A stretch of 64,000 bases of DNA, from contig CATNEN010000003.1 in the NCBI GenBank assembly GCA_950097015.1, forward strand, positions 5,317,501 through 5,381,500, in the 5' to 3' direction. Below, in pieces: positions 26,208 through 38,929 of this stretch. The notes below the pieces were generated by a model. That model did not search any database, was not told where the DNA came from, and saw only the letters and a program-made list of their open reading frames with translations. Position 1 is the stretch's first letter. The number at the start of each line of letters is the position of its first letter. This stretch comes from Macrostomum hystrix. Lineage: Eukaryota; Platyhelminthes; Macrostomidae. A program made the position numbers and the translations under genes.

Positions 26208-27175
26208 GATTTACTGCATCAGATTAGACGCGATAGAAAATACGCACCCAAACTGCTTTTGATCTACGCCCCGTACTGTTCTCAACCTAATCGACGTTTT
26301 ATATTTTGAGTCGATCGCGTGTCAAATCCTGCTGTTGAATTCTGGGTGAGGTCTGCTCAGCGGTTTGCTCAGTCAATCAATTGAGCCGGGAGAAAATCAA
26401 TTTTCTTCCTTCCTGTGTTTTCAATTCCTCTTTGCTTTCCAGTGTAAAAGCTGAAAAATGTGGGGAAGAGAAGTGTACAGTAAGAGTTTCTTTCGCGGAT
26501 CGATATAGTGTACAATAGATTTTTTAGTTGCTTCGTCAGCTATAGGTGGGATTTTTTGTAGCTAGGGATTTCGCAGTCAACACACATTCAGTACATGTGT
26601 CAATAAAATGTGTGGCCTCCATGCACTCCCAAGGAGACAATTATATAGTGAACAATTTATAATCCCGGATTATTGTTGAATACCTCTTATCAGACAGGAT
26701 GCGACGTGAATTAAAAATTATTGATTTTATTGGCGTAAAATAGTTCAGCTGTTTATAAGAAGTAAATCAGAATTAATGAGAATGCTGATTTGATACAATT
26801 TCCATGAACCGAATTTTAATTCTTGTGCACTACTTTGGTTGTAAATACTATTTGGTCAGTAGTATCAACTATCGAAAAAACATTTTGTGAAGTCATAAAA
26901 GCATGAGGAAGAGAAATGCTTACCCTGAGGATCAAATTGACTTTAGCTCATTTTTGGAGAGCTAAACTTCAATCTTTTAAAACTCCAGTTAAACGGCATA
27001 GATTCTCATCACCAAACTCCGTAGTTTTGTGAACACTTTGTGACCACCGTGCAAGTTGTCATTAACTCTTTGTGCCTCATAGGTACCTCATTGTTCTCTG
27101 CCATCAAAATGTCACCGAGAGTGGAGCGTCCGAGTCCTGATCCCCGACTCGCAGGCGGTATACTTCAGCTCAGCG
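26208..27175. other. Intergenic AT-rich region, no gene seen
   Basis: Upstream of the minus-strand gene ending at 26207, so it may carry that gene's promoter or outron. No recognised motif beyond the acceptor-like site at about 26214. Confidence 0.45.
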
Positions 27176-28011
27176 TCAAGAACCTAGAATACGCTTGTAT
27201 TTTGAACTCATGTAGCGCTGCTGTACTTCCTGCTGCTGAAGTCCTCCGTCTTGATCCTCAGTCCGCATCGAGCTGTGAGCGCGCGGGTAGCCGTTCTTCG
27301 CTCCGGTGACAGTCAACTCGGACAGACGCTCCAGGCCGGCCGGATTCGAGCAGACTCACAAACAGAGTATTAACTCACAAAAGGCGGGAAGAAAGGACCC
27401 GATGAAGGATTGGAAAGCTCCCTACTCACCCATCAAACCTCTTTGAAGTAGTTGGACTTGGGATTTCCGAACCCCTTCTCGTTCTGAGCGAACGAGAGGC
27501 TGCCGTCTTTGGAGCACCACCCAGCGATGGAAGTCGCAGCTGAGCTTTGGGTCATTGGCGCTGCCGCTGCCTCTGGTACCGAACCTGACCGGAGTGCCAC
27601 CTATGCCGACCGCCTCGAACTTCAGAGCTCGTCTGATCTCACGAGCTCCTCTCGGAGGTAACTACACCTGAGAAATGAGCTGCACATGAACTCCAGGTCA
27701 GCCGCTTCAACTGAGCTCTTCTGCAGCTGCACCAGAAGCTGTGAGAATCCGTACTCACCGCTCGCCTTCACTTTTGGACGGGCGCTCGCAAGGTGTTGGC
27801 ATCGATGCAGGACCAGCAGGTCACTTCAGCACCAGCACGTCTACTTCATGTAGACGCGGCTGTACCTTCGGTGCACTGCAGGACGAGTCGAATGCGACTC
27901 TGCAAGGGCTCCTCCACCTGAGATTCTTCCACCTTAAACACCCTCAGCTTCCCTTGATGGAGTCCGTGCCGAAACTTTGGAGCTGTCAACTTCCACGTAC
28001 AGCACGTCTCC
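27176..28011 (-). pseudogene. Unidentified minus-strand coding locus, apparently frameshifted
   Basis: GC content rises and minus-strand splice-like sites bound three protein-like blocks. Block 1 (28011-27759) has acceptor CTCTCACAG, starts GDVLYVEVDSSKVSA, switches frame to KLRVFKVEESQVEEPLQSRI, and ends at the strong donor GCG/GTGAGT. Block 2 (about 27650-27440) reads FEAVGIGGTPVRFGTRG ... KLSCDFHRW, then one frame over SKDGSLSFAQNEKGFGNPKS. Block 3 (about 27345-27176) reads GLERLSELTVTGAKNGYPRA ... YMSSKYKRILGS and stops. Each of the first two blocks needs one indel to stay open. It is either a decayed gene or a real gene with assembly indels. The family is not recognised. Confidence 0.4.
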
Positions 28012-30789
28012 CTGTGAGAGAGAGACGCAGCAGGAGAGATCTACAAAATGCAAAGAAGAGCGACGGCAGCGATTACGCAACGTTTATATATAACACCTGC
28101 CTCGCCTCCACAATTTCAACGTCGGGCCAATCAGAACGTGGCAGAACTTAAGTAATGTACATACACTGCGCAGAGTCAAGGCTGTGTCAAACGAATCGAC
28201 TTTCCATCACGGTTCAGGGACGTGATGCTTGATTTCTCCCCTGTTGAATTTTCCATCATTTTTCCTCGCATTGGCACGCATTGTTCCTTATCGGCACCTT
28301 GCTAGCTATTCGCTCGGTCCCTCAACGGCGCAACCGCGCAAACTTGGCCACACCGAATCCACGCCAAAAAAGTCCTAAGCTGCTATACTCTTTCCATAAT
28401 CTTTTCCCTCTTTTTCAAAAGCATTTCCCCATGTCAAAGCTCCCAATCCTAGTTACAATAAAATCCCCATCCCTCCGAGTCATCACGCGCGGGATGCCTT
28501 TGGCTCTCAAGATCGGCGGTCAGCATCGCATCAATGCTTCCGCCTGATCCTGCGGTAACTGAGTCCCAGTTGCAACTGATTTTGCTTTTGCTTTTGCTTA
28601 AAGAATCCGGTTTTCAGTTTCGGCGTATCGTTTTATAAATTCATTTTTCAGTTTTTAAGTTCAGAAAATTAAAGTTCCACATTATATTTTTAAGCCCTCA
28701 GCTCTAAATCCTCTAATGATGTTACTAGAATTAAAAAAGTGTGACGCATATCACGATTTTTCTAAGAATAGTACGAGCGAAATTAAATCACATTTTTAAA
28801 ACTGCGCACTTTAAACTAAAGTATTGTTTATTAACGGACCCTATGTTTTTGAAGATGTACATGTTTCATAGGTTATAGTCATAGAACCTGGTCTAGGTCA
28901 ATATTATGTACGAGATGTGAGAGTGATAACTTTAACGAATAAGGAATCGATATTCCGATCTTTTATAGGCCTATGCCCTATATGCTTTAACATTAAGTCC
29001 AGACTCCAAACGCCATATTACTGGCATGTCTGTGTAGGCCTAGGCCTATCACGTTGCATTAAGCCATGCCTGGCTGCCTGCCTTTACTATAGGCCTATGT
29101 TCAGTTCATGTTCAGGTTGGGCCATGGTGATGTTGATTTATGTTTGTAACTCAGCAATGAGTTAAATATTATGAAAGCAGTAATAATATTTGTACTTGCA
29201 ACTAGGCTAAAGCTAGATTAGGCTAATGTAAAGTAGTTATACATACTGGATAATAGCTATATATGACTTAGTTTTGATTTCCTGCTCTTAAACATTAAAA
29301 CACTTTTTAACACATGCTTAATTACTGATCAATTGGACCATAACAACCCAGAGGCCTTTAAGCCTAAGGAGCAAAGAAAGGTGTGTCAAGTCATGATGAT
29401 GAATCAAATATATATGAGGTACAGTGGATAATAAGTTACCTATGTGTAATCAAATAATGGTTGTTGCCAAACTGATGCTTGGGAAGACTTGGCACTACAT
29501 GAATTCCTAAAGTTACATCTCTAGTAGGTTGTTGCTGATTCTATGCATAGCAAAAAATTTAGACTTGCAGAGGGCTTGCATAGTTGATAGTCATTTTGTC
29601 TGCCCCCTTTACATCTGCCACCTTTTCATCTGCCAATATATGATATGGTCCATGCTAATATAAGCATTAGATGGAACAACTAGGGCCTAATAATGCCATT
29701 AAGTCCTATTGAAATGTTATGTAAACCTCTTATAAATTATAATTTGTTAGAATACTAGGATTTTTCTGAAAGTTTCAAAGGTTTGCCTAGGCTTACCTTT
29801 AAAATATTATTTGTGTGGGCCTCAATCTAGGTTGTTAGGGTCCCATTGATTGGTAATTAATGGTGTATTTAATGTGTTAAAATAATTTAGGACAGGAAAG
29901 CTAAATTAGGCCTATGCCACTTTTCTGCTATAAATAGCTATAGTTATGGTTCTTATAATTTGGCGTAAGAATATTTTTTATAAAAATAGTTAATCATACT
30001 TATAAGACATCAGACATAATGAATGTTTTTTAATCAGGTCTATTAAATTGAGTCAACAATCAATGAGGTTGGGCATACCTTAATGTAAAATAAAATGTAA
30101 AAAGTATTGCACGTTAATACACACAATTAATTGCTAATTCCGAATTCTGCAGCTACAGGATCTAGTTGACTAGACTGCATTTCGTTGGACATTATGTACC
30201 ATAGAAACCCTATGCAGATTTAAAAAAATACCTTGGCTTTTTGTGCTTGTAGAGCCATCAAAATATAATTTGAGTATTTTTCTCAACTAATTAGGAACTT
30301 AAAACTACAAACAAGTGTTTTTTTCTAGTGACTTATGGAAAAAGGTTCAAATTTCATTTTTTAAATATGACATTCAAAAGTTATATTTCAAAGCTTGAAG
30401 TATTTTAAATCATCAGTAATATGGAAAAAAACATCATTGTAGTAAATAGTATAACCAAATTTGAAACTAAAAGTCTAAACTGTCAAAAATAAATAAATCA
30501 AACAATTCTAAAATGTTTGCTAGAAATATTACTTGCACAAAATGGAACAGGACAGCCTCAAAACTATAATTATTTGACTGCTATTAATAAAGACACAGTT
30601 TTAACTTGCAACAATACCTAGGCCTAACATTCCCTATAGTATTAGAAAATTGTATGTGGTCAGTTAAGTTATTACTAAATTATTAATTAGCCATCCATAC
30701 TTTAAATGATTCCTAGAAATCTCATTAAGAGAAGTTTAAATGTTTAATACTAACAATGGTAGTATCAAGCAGTAATTTTCAAAACTTGC
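28012..30789. other. AT-rich region upstream of UBC9, no gene seen
   Basis: 2.8 kb of unique, AT-rich sequence lacking minisatellites. This is the longest repeat-free stretch so far and likely includes the 5' UTR intron, outron or promoter of UBC9. Short open frames here have no support. Confidence 0.5.
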
Positions 30790-30802
30790 AGTTCAGTAAG
30801 AC

Positions 30803-32457
30803 ATGGCACTCAGGCAAGGTGGCAGTGAGAGCTCGGGCATTGCTATAGCTCGCTTAAGCGAAGAACGCAAAGCTTGGCGGCGCGATCATCCATTCGGTTT
30901 TGTAGCTAGGCCTGCTAATAACGCGGACGGCACTATGAACCTCATGATTTGGGACTGTAAAATTCCTGGCCGACGAGGCACCATCTGGGAGGGCGGCCTC
31001 TACAATCTGAAGATGTACTTTAAGGTGCGTTGTTATGCCAGCTATATGCTTTTTAAAGTTTGCTTCAATCACATCGAGGATTTCCCTATTATTTAGCTTC
31101 CCCACATCATCACTTTCTCCACATCTGTCAATTTCCCCACACCTGTCAATTTCCTCACACCTGTCAATTTCTCACAAACTGTCACTTTCCCAACACCTGT
31201 CAATTTCTCACAAACTGTCACTTTTCCAACACCTGTCAATTTCTCACAAACTGTCACTTTCCCCACACCTGTCAATTTCTCACAAACTGTCACTTTCCCC
31301 ACACCTGTCAATTTCTCACAAACTGTCACTTTCCCCACACATGACTTTCCCCACACCTCACTCTCCCCAAACCTCACTTTCCCCACACCTATGACTTTCC
31401 CCACACCTATGACTTTCCCCACACCTATGACTTTCCCCACACCTATGACTTTCCCCACACCTATGACTTTCCCCACACCTATGACTTTCCCCACACCTAT
31501 GACTTTCCCCACACCTATGACTCCCCACACCTGTCACTTTCCCCACACCTGTCACTTTCCCCACACCTATGACTTTCCCCACACCTATGACTTTCCCCAC
31601 ACCTCACTCTTCCCAAACCTCACTTTCCCCACGGCCACACCTGTCAGTTTACATTTAATATTATTTTCCACAAACTCCTCATTTCGCCCTAGTTCTGCAT
31701 TATGTATCCCACATTAAGGAACAGTACTAATTTGTTTTATTTTTTTCCACACCTGCTAGGAGGATTATCCCAGCTCGCCGCCGAAGTGCAAATTTGAGCC
31801 GCCTCTGTTTCACCCGAATGTCTATCCGTCTGGCACCGTCTGCCTGTCTTTGCTAGACGAAGAGAAGGACTGGCGAGCCTCCGTCACCATCAAGCAGATC
31901 CTGCTGGGCATTCAAGAGCTTCTCGATGCGCCTAACATCCGGGATCCTGCTCAGGCTGAGGCTTATACCTGCTTTATGTGAGCCCTGCCAACTTAATTCA
32001 ATCTTCATATTCCCTATTCCCTATTCCCCTATTCCCCATTCCCCTATTCAATCTTCCCATTTCCCTATTTAATGTCCCCATTGCCCTGTATTTAATCTCC
32101 CCATTGCCCTATATTTAATCTCCCCATTGCCCTATGTTTTATCTCCCCATTCCCATATTCAGTTTCCCCATTCCCTTTCCCTTTTCTCCCTTAATCTCCC
32201 CCATTCTCCTGTTCGATGTTCCCATTCGATTTTGAACCTGGCGGTCTAGGAAATGCTAAAAATGCATTTTGTCACATTTACTTGCTAGAATTTCTACTAT
32301 AAGTAGCTAGTATCTTATTATTAAATATTATAGATTATATATTATAAAAAATATTAAATGATAATTACAAAACCTTATTTTTTGCAGGCAAAACCGGCGA
32401 GAATACGACGAGAAGGTGCGACAGCAAGCCGGCCGATTTAGGAATCCAAATCTCTGA
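30803..32457 (+). CDS. UBE2I: SUMO-conjugating enzyme UBC9, 3 exons
   Basis: Exons 30803-31024, 31760-31977 and 32388-32457 (phases 0 and 2, GT-AG) encode about 169 residues (human 158). UBC9 is the single E2 that carries SUMO from the E1 and passes it to target lysines, mainly in the nucleus. The match is very close throughout: [41 protein letters not shown], then [10 protein letters not shown] with catalytic Cys at residue 102 (human C93), [12 protein letters not shown] and DPAQAEAYT. The N-terminus carries nine extra residues before SGIA. An acceptor-like ACTTGCAG ends 11 nt before the ATG. Both introns are rich in C/T tandem repeats. Confidence 0.96.
31097..31645. repeat. 18/36-bp minisatellite in UBC9 intron 1
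   Basis: Two related blocks: CAATTTCTCACAAACTGTCA with CTTTCCCCACACCTGT (36 bp), then ATGACTTTCCCCACACCT (18 bp). Makes up about three quarters of the 735-nt intron. Confidence 0.95.
31995..32215. repeat. Degenerate C/T-rich repeat in UBC9 intron 2
   Basis: Irregular CCCCATTCCC and TTTAATCTCCCCATTGCCCT units. No regular long period. Confidence 0.75.
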
Positions 32458-32699
32458 AGGCAGCACTCACCGACCGAAGCGAATTTTCGATTTGCGAGTA
32501 CCGCCAGCAACCTGGCTGCTATTAAATATGTTGTGCGATGTTTTTCTATAACATGCTTTATTTGCCACTCGATGCATTCTTAACTGTCCGCCAGTGTAAT
32601 CACGCCGCGTGCTATCATATTTTCCGGTTGGATTTTTTGGTATTTAAATTTAACTTTTGTGTTACCAATATTTATCATTCAAAAAATACATTTTCTCTT

Positions 32700-34515
32700 T
32701 TTACCTTACCCCATCTCCCATCCCATCTTCCATCTCCCCTTCTCCCATCTCATCTCCCATTCTCCCATCTCATCTTCTCTTCTCCCATCCCTTCTCCCAT
32801 CTCATCTCCCATTCTCCCATCTCATCTTCTTTTCTCCCATTCTCCCATCTCATCTTCCCTTCTCCCAACCCATCTCCCATTCTCCCATCCCATCTCCAAT
32901 TTCTAATTATCAAATCCCATTTCCCATTCTCTCTTCCCATCTCCAATTTCTAATTATCAAATCCCATTTCACATTCTCCCATCCCATCTCCCATTTTCCC
33001 ATCCCATCTCCCATCTCCCATTTTCCCATCCCATCTCCCATCTCCCATCCCATCTCCCATTCTCACATCCCATCTCCCATTCTCTCATCCCATTCTCACA
33101 TCCCATCTCCCATTTTCCCATCCCATCTCCCATCTCCCATCCCATCTCCCATTTTCCCATCCCATCTCCCATCTCCCATCCCATCTCCCATTCTCACATC
33201 CCATCTCCCATTCTCTCATCCCATCTCCAATTTCTAATTATCAAATCCCATCTCCCATTCTCCCATCCCATCTCCAATTTCTAATTATCAAATCCCATCT
33301 CCCATTCTCTCATCCCATTCTCCCATCTCATCTCCCATTTTCCATCCTATCTCCCATCTCCCATCCCATCTCCCATTTTCCCATCCCATCTCCCATCTCC
33401 CATCCCATCTCCCATTCTCACACCCCATCTCCCATTCTCCCATCCCATCTCCAATTTCAAATTATCAAATCCCATCTCCCATTCTCTCATCCCATTCTCC
33501 CATCTCATCTCCCATTTTCCATCCTATCTCCCATCTCCCATACCATCTCCCATTTTCCCATCCCATCTCCCATCTCCCATCCCATCTCCCATTCTCACAC
33601 CCCATCTCCCATTCTCCCATCCCATCTCCCATCTCCCATCCTATCTCCCATTCTCACACCCCATCTCCCATTCTCACATCCCATCTCCAATTTCAAATTA
33701 TCAAATCCCATCTCCCATTCTCTCATCCCATTCTCCCATCTCATCTCCCATTTTCCATCCTATCTCCCATCTCCCATCCCATCTCCCATTTTCCCATCCC
33801 ATCTCCCATCTCCCATCCCATCTCCCATCTCCCATCCCATCTCCCATTCTCACATCCCATCTCCCATTCTCTCATCCCATCTCCAATTTCTAATTATCAA
33901 ATCCCATCTCCCATTCTCCCATCCCATCTCCAATTTCTAATTATCAAATCCCATCTCCCATTCTCTCATCCCATTCTCCCATCTCATCTCCCATTTTCCA
34001 TCCTATCTCCCATCTCCCATCCCATCTCCCATTTTCCCATCCCATCTCCCATCTCCCATCCCATCTCCCATTCTCACACCCCATCTCCCATTCTCCCATC
34101 CCATCTCCAATTTCAAATTATCAAATCCCATCTCCCATTCTCTCATCCCATTCTCCCATCTCATCTCCCATTTTCCATCCTATCTCCCATCTCCCATACC
34201 ATCTCCCATTTTCCCATCCCATCTCCCATCTCCCATCCCATCTCCCATTCTCACACCCCATCTCCCATTCTCCCATCCCATCTCCCATCTCCCATCCTAT
34301 CTCCCATTCTCACACCCCATCTCCCATTCTCACATCCCATCTCCAATTTCAAATTATCAAATCCCATCTCCCATTCTCTCATCCCATTCTCCCATCTCAT
34401 CTCCCATTTTCCATCCTATCTCCCATCTCCCATCCCATCTCCCATTTTCCCATCCCATCTCCCATCTCCCATCCCATCTCCCATTCTCCCATCCCATCTC
34501 CCATCCTAGTTCCCA
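32700..34515. repeat. C/T-rich compound minisatellite with about 656-bp higher-order repeat
   Basis: Built from CCCATCTCCCATTCTCCCAT elements and an interspersed TCCAATTTCTAATTATCAAA marker. The unusual CCCATACCATCTCC lies at 33541 and again at 34197, and long flanking blocks also match, giving a 656-bp duplication. It starts about 240 bp after the UBC9 stop. Confidence 0.95.
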
Positions 34516-34904
34516 TTTTTAAATTTCCCATTAATCCCATTAATCCCATTTTCCATTCTCACATCCTAATCTCCCATCTCCATCTCCACTTCTCCTTCTT
34601 ATATCCCCATGCCTAGTTCACCATCCCCTCCTTCCTAATCTCCCAAAACAAGCAAATATTAGTTTGTCTATTGTCCATATCTAAATTTATTAAACTCGGC
34701 CCAAATGATTTGTAATTCAAGTAACTCGTCTGCTTACATATAGTTGTAAAAATCTGTTATAAAATGCCGATACAATTAAAACTGTGAATGCTATTTTCTA
34801 TTGTAAAATAGAAATTATTCACTTGTTGTTAGTCGTTTTATAGTTCTTTTGGTCTTCAATTTTGCATATGTAACAATTTACTTCCTAGATATAAGTTTTA
34901 GGCG
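34516..34904. other. AT-rich spacer, no gene seen
   Basis: Unique DNA between two arrays, with nothing recognised. Confidence 0.5.
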
Positions 34905-35432
34905 TTAGAATTCCTTCAGATCCTCAGATAATGATCCTCAATTCCCCTCAGATCCTCAGATAATGATCCCCAACTCCCTTCAGATCCTCAGATAATGATC
35001 CTCAATTCCCTTCAGATCCTCAGATAATGATCCTCAATTCCCTTCAGATCCTCAGATAATGATCCTCAACTCCCTTCAGATCCTCAGATAATGATCCTCA
35101 ACTCCCTTCAGATCCTCAGATAATGATCCTCAACTCCCTTTCTGATCCTCAGATAATGATCCTCAACTCCCTTCAGATCCTCAGATAATGATCCCCAACT
35201 CCCCTCAGATAGTGATCCTCAATTCCCTTCTGATCCCCAGATAATGATCCTCAACTTCCCTTCTGATCCTCAGATAATGGTCTTCAAATACCTTCAAATC
35301 CTCAAATAATGATCCTCAATTCCCCTTCAGATCCTCAATTCCCTTCAGATCCTCAATTCCCTTCAGATCCTCAATTCCCGATCAGATCCTCAATTCCTTT
35401 CAGATCCTCAACTCCCCTTTAGATCCTCGATT
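34905..35432. repeat. 32-bp minisatellite
   Basis: About 14 units of CAGATCCTCAGATAATGATC plus CTCAACTCCCTT. Toward the right it collapses to a shorter CAGATCCTCAATTCCCTT form. Confidence 0.95.
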
Positions 35433-35688
35433 CTTCTTTTTGATCCCAAATCATAGTTCATAATCAAATTAACAAATCGATCAGCGTCATTAAGTCCTCA
35501 GTATTTTATTCTTAAACGCATTTCAGTTCACACATGACTGCCGTCATTACTTGGCGGTTGTGCATTCTTTGCCGACACACTCTGACGCAGAGGTGTCTAT
35601 TTGCGAATAGGTAGGCCACTTACCTAGAACGCAACTTTTACATGGAATCGTAAATCGTTTTGGAACCAAATTATTTCACTCTTAAGTT
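35433..35688. other. Unique spacer
   Basis: No gene recognised. It may contain the 5' exon of the membrane-protein gene whose last exon is at 36275, but no ATG exon could be identified. Confidence 0.4.
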
Positions 35689-36250
35689 TCCCAAAGTCAC
35701 TTTAATACCAGCCTTCCCCAATGTCACTCTAATACCAGCCAGCCCCAATGTCACTCTAATACCAGCCTGTCCCAATGTCACTCTAATACCAACCTGTCCC
35801 AATGTCACTCTAATACCAGCCTGTCCCAATGCCACTCTAATCCCAGCAAGTCCCAATGTCACTCTAATACCAGCCTATCCCAATGTCACTCTAATACCAA
35901 CCTGTCCCAATGTCACTCTAATACCAACCTGTCCCAATGTCACTCTAATACCAGCCTCTCCCAATGTCACTCTAATACCAACCTGTCCCAATGTCACTCT
36001 AATACCAGCCTGTCCCAATGTCACTCTAATATCAGCCTGTCCCAATGTCACTCTAATACCAACCTGTCCCAATGTCACTCTAATACCAACCTGTCCCAAT
36101 GTCATTCTAATACCAGCCTGTCCCAATGTCACTCTAATACCAGCCTGTCCCAATGTCACTCTAATACCAGCCTATCCCAATGTCACTCTAATACCAGCCT
36201 GTCCCAATGTCACTCTAATACCAGCCTGTCCCAATGTCACTCTAATCCCA
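35689..36250. repeat. 27-bp minisatellite
   Basis: About 21 units of CCAATGTCACTCTAATACCA plus GCCTGTC. An open frame (VTLIPACPN repeats) runs through it and past the acceptor at 36274, but it is out of phase with the real exon there and stops at 36346. Confidence 0.97.
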
Positions 36251-36274
36251 GTCTCCATCCGAAATTCCAAACAG

Positions 36275-36848
36275 GTCACCCCACACTGCATCTGCTATTG
36301 TTCGTCTGCTAAGCAGCGACAATGCCAACAAAACTCTGCAAACTAGTCGATCATCTTCTAGAGGCCTTGCCGAACCCTTGGACTCAGGCGCCACTTCCAA
36401 TCACATCCTAGACGACTCAAAATATCGTCGCAGCGCCGATCCAAACAATGAGCTCAAAGAGTACATCGAGTACTCGAAGATCAATAGTTGGCACGCGGCT
36501 GTTGGCAGGCGAATTCCAGGAAAGCAACGCTGGAAATACGAGCGCCTGGTGGTTGGCGTGTGCTGCGTAGTTATGCTCTGCTACATCTTCGTCCGGCCAG
36601 AGAACTCGGTCGACGAACAGTTCGGCATGGACGAATTCGGCAAAGGTCTATTTAGACCTAACCCTGCCATGGAGCATCACATTGCCGCCACCATTCAGAC
36701 TGTGGAGTCTCGTGGCGGGGACGCTTCGCTCTATAGGAATCAGTTGAAGATTCTATTGAAAGAGAAGGAATTGCAGTTGGAACGAGAGCGACAGGCTGCA
36801 AAGGGAGATGTTAAATATGATCCCAAACTGCACGATGTCAAGTACTGA
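36275..36848 (+). CDS. Last exon of an unidentified single-pass membrane protein
   Basis: The open frame begins after the acceptor CCAAACAG at 36274 (phase: G + TCA) and runs about 190 codons to a TGA. There is no ATG in frame near the start, so at least one 5' exon is missing. Layout: Ser-rich start, a basic stretch (GRRIPGKQRWKYER), one hydrophobic segment LVVGVCCVVMLCYIF, then a soluble tail that includes DEFGKGLFRPNP and a charged helix (KEKELQLERERQAAKG) likely to form a coiled coil. Positive charges before the membrane segment suggest an N-in/C-out or tail-exposed orientation. That is inference. I do not recognise the family. Codon use is balanced and unlike the array beside it. Confidence 0.65.
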
Positions 36849-36949
36849 TTTGTTTTAAAATGGGATTTCTTTGCTTTTCTGCTTGCACAGTTTCTGTAGA
36901 TTGTCCCCATTAAAGGCCTTTCTAAATATTCTCATAGTTTTACTTTTCA

Positions 36950-37660
36950 TTTTCTATGATCCTAATTATTCCCCTTTAATCTCCCATGATTATAATAATT
37001 CCCCTTTAATCTCCCATGATCCTAATTATTCCCCTTTAATCTCCCATGATCCTAATAATTCCCCTTTAATCTCCCATGATCCTAATAATTCCCCTTTAAT
37101 CTCCCATGATCTTAATAATTCCCCTTTAATCTCCCATGATCCTAATTATTCCCCTTTAATCTCCCATGATCCTAATAATTATTCCCCTTTAATCTCCCAT
37201 GATACTAATTATCCCCCTTTAATCTCCCATGATACTAATTATCCCCCTTTAATCTCCCATGATCCTAATTATTCCCCTTTAATCTCCCATGATCCTAATT
37301 ATTCCCCAATTTCTCCCATGATCCTAATTATTCCCCTTTAATCTCCCATGATCCTAATTATTCCCCTTTAATCTCCCATGATCCTAATTATTCCCCTTTA
37401 ATCTCCCATGATCCTAATTATTCCCCTTTAATCTCCCATGATCCTAATTATTCCCCTTTAATCTCCCATGATCCTAATTATTCCCCTTTAATCTCCCATG
37501 ATCCTAATTATTCCCCTTTAATCTCCCATGATCCTAGTTAATTCCCCTTTAATCTCCCATGATCCTAATTATTCCCCTTTAATCTCCCATGATCCTAATT
37601 ATTCCCCTTTACTCGCCCATGATCCTAATTATTCAATTTTATTCTCCCATGATCCTTATT
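36950..37660. repeat. 30-bp minisatellite
   Basis: About 23 units of CCTAATTATTCCCCTTTAAT plus CTCCCATGAT. It starts about 100 bp after the upstream stop codon. Confidence 0.97.
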
Positions 37661-38210
37661 TATTCCTAATTTCCTTTATAATATAAACTTAATTATTCCT
37701 ATAATACTCAAATTTTACGTGTATTTTAGTATTCCCTGACAAATTTATTTCATATCCCAACGATCCTCATTTTATAATGAGAAAGCAGATCCGATTCCCA
37801 TAAATACAGTTCTTGAACTACTTTTTATTATAAATGAAATGTTTTGGGTGAGAATTAAAAAGAATGTGTTATATTTGCTTCAGTAAAAAATATTTGGCGA
37901 CTGAGTACAATATTTTTCGCATTGTTAGATTGTTGTAGTAAATCAATTGGTCGCTTTTTTCCTACAAAATTGTTTACGTATGAAATACAATTCTAAAGTG
38001 AGTTTTGTTTAAGTAACTACACATTTACTCGTATTGACTACATATTTTCAAATTGCCAAGCATTGTTATATGTTTACGACCTACGAGTATAGACAATTGG
38101 CAATTAAATATTTAATTAAGAAAAGATAATCGACATAACATTAATGACTTCGTTCTATCAACTGGCGTCAATAAAAAACTAGCTTAATTTTGTGCAGGTT
38201 TATATGGCTA
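37661..38210. other. AT-rich spacer, no gene seen
   Basis: Contains TACTCGTA (38026) and TACGAGTA (38082) motifs. No coding signal. Confidence 0.5.
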
Positions 38211-38826
38211 TGCATCTAACAGGCGGTGCACCTTTATCTATAACAGGTGGTGCACCTTCATCTATAACAGGTGGTGCACCTTTATCTATAATAGGTGGTG
38301 CACCTTCATCTATAACAGGTGATGCACCTTTATCTATAACAGGTGATGCACCTTTATCTATAACAGGTGGTGCACCTTTATCTATAACAGGCGGTGCACC
38401 TTTATCTATAACAGGCGGTGCACCTTTATCTATAACAGGTGGTGCACCTTTATCTATAACAGGTGGTGCACCTTTATCTATAACAGGTGGTGCACCTTTA
38501 TCTATAACAGGTGGTGCACCTTCATCTATAACAGGTGGTGCACCTTTATCTATAACAGGCGGTGCACCTTTATCTATAACAGGCGGTGCACCTTTATCTA
38601 TAACAGGTGGTGCACCTTTATCTATAACAGGTGGTGCACCTTTATCTATAACAGGTGATGCACCTTTATCTATAACAGGTGGTGCACCTTTATCTATAAC
38701 AGGTGATGCACCTTTATCTATAACAGGTGGTGCACCTTTATCTATAACAGGTGGTGCACCTTTATCTATAACAGCTGGTGCACCTTCATCCATAACAGGT
38801 AGTGCATCTTCATCTATAACAGGTGA
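38211..38826. repeat. 24-bp minisatellite downstream of the claudin-like gene
   Basis: About 25 units of ACCTTTATCTATAACAGGTG plus GTGC. Open on both strands (GGAPLSIT; GAPPVIDK) because the unit is 24 bp. Its nearest end lies about 105 bp past the claudin-like stop codon. Confidence 0.97.
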
Positions 38827-38929
38827 ATATATCGGAATCTTCTGCACTCGCCGCTGCAGAAATAATTATTTATGACGCCATCAGTTTTTCCCCGTGTCGA
38901 AGCCGAAGTTGTTATCAAACTTTGCACCT

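Noticed and set aside
35660-36346. 228-codon VTLIPACPN frame running past the acceptor
   Set aside because: Out of phase with the real exon at 36275 and made of array units.
38192-38875. GGAPLSIT / GAPPVIDK repeat proteins
   Set aside because: 24-bp array open on both strands, lying downstream of the claudin-like stop codon.
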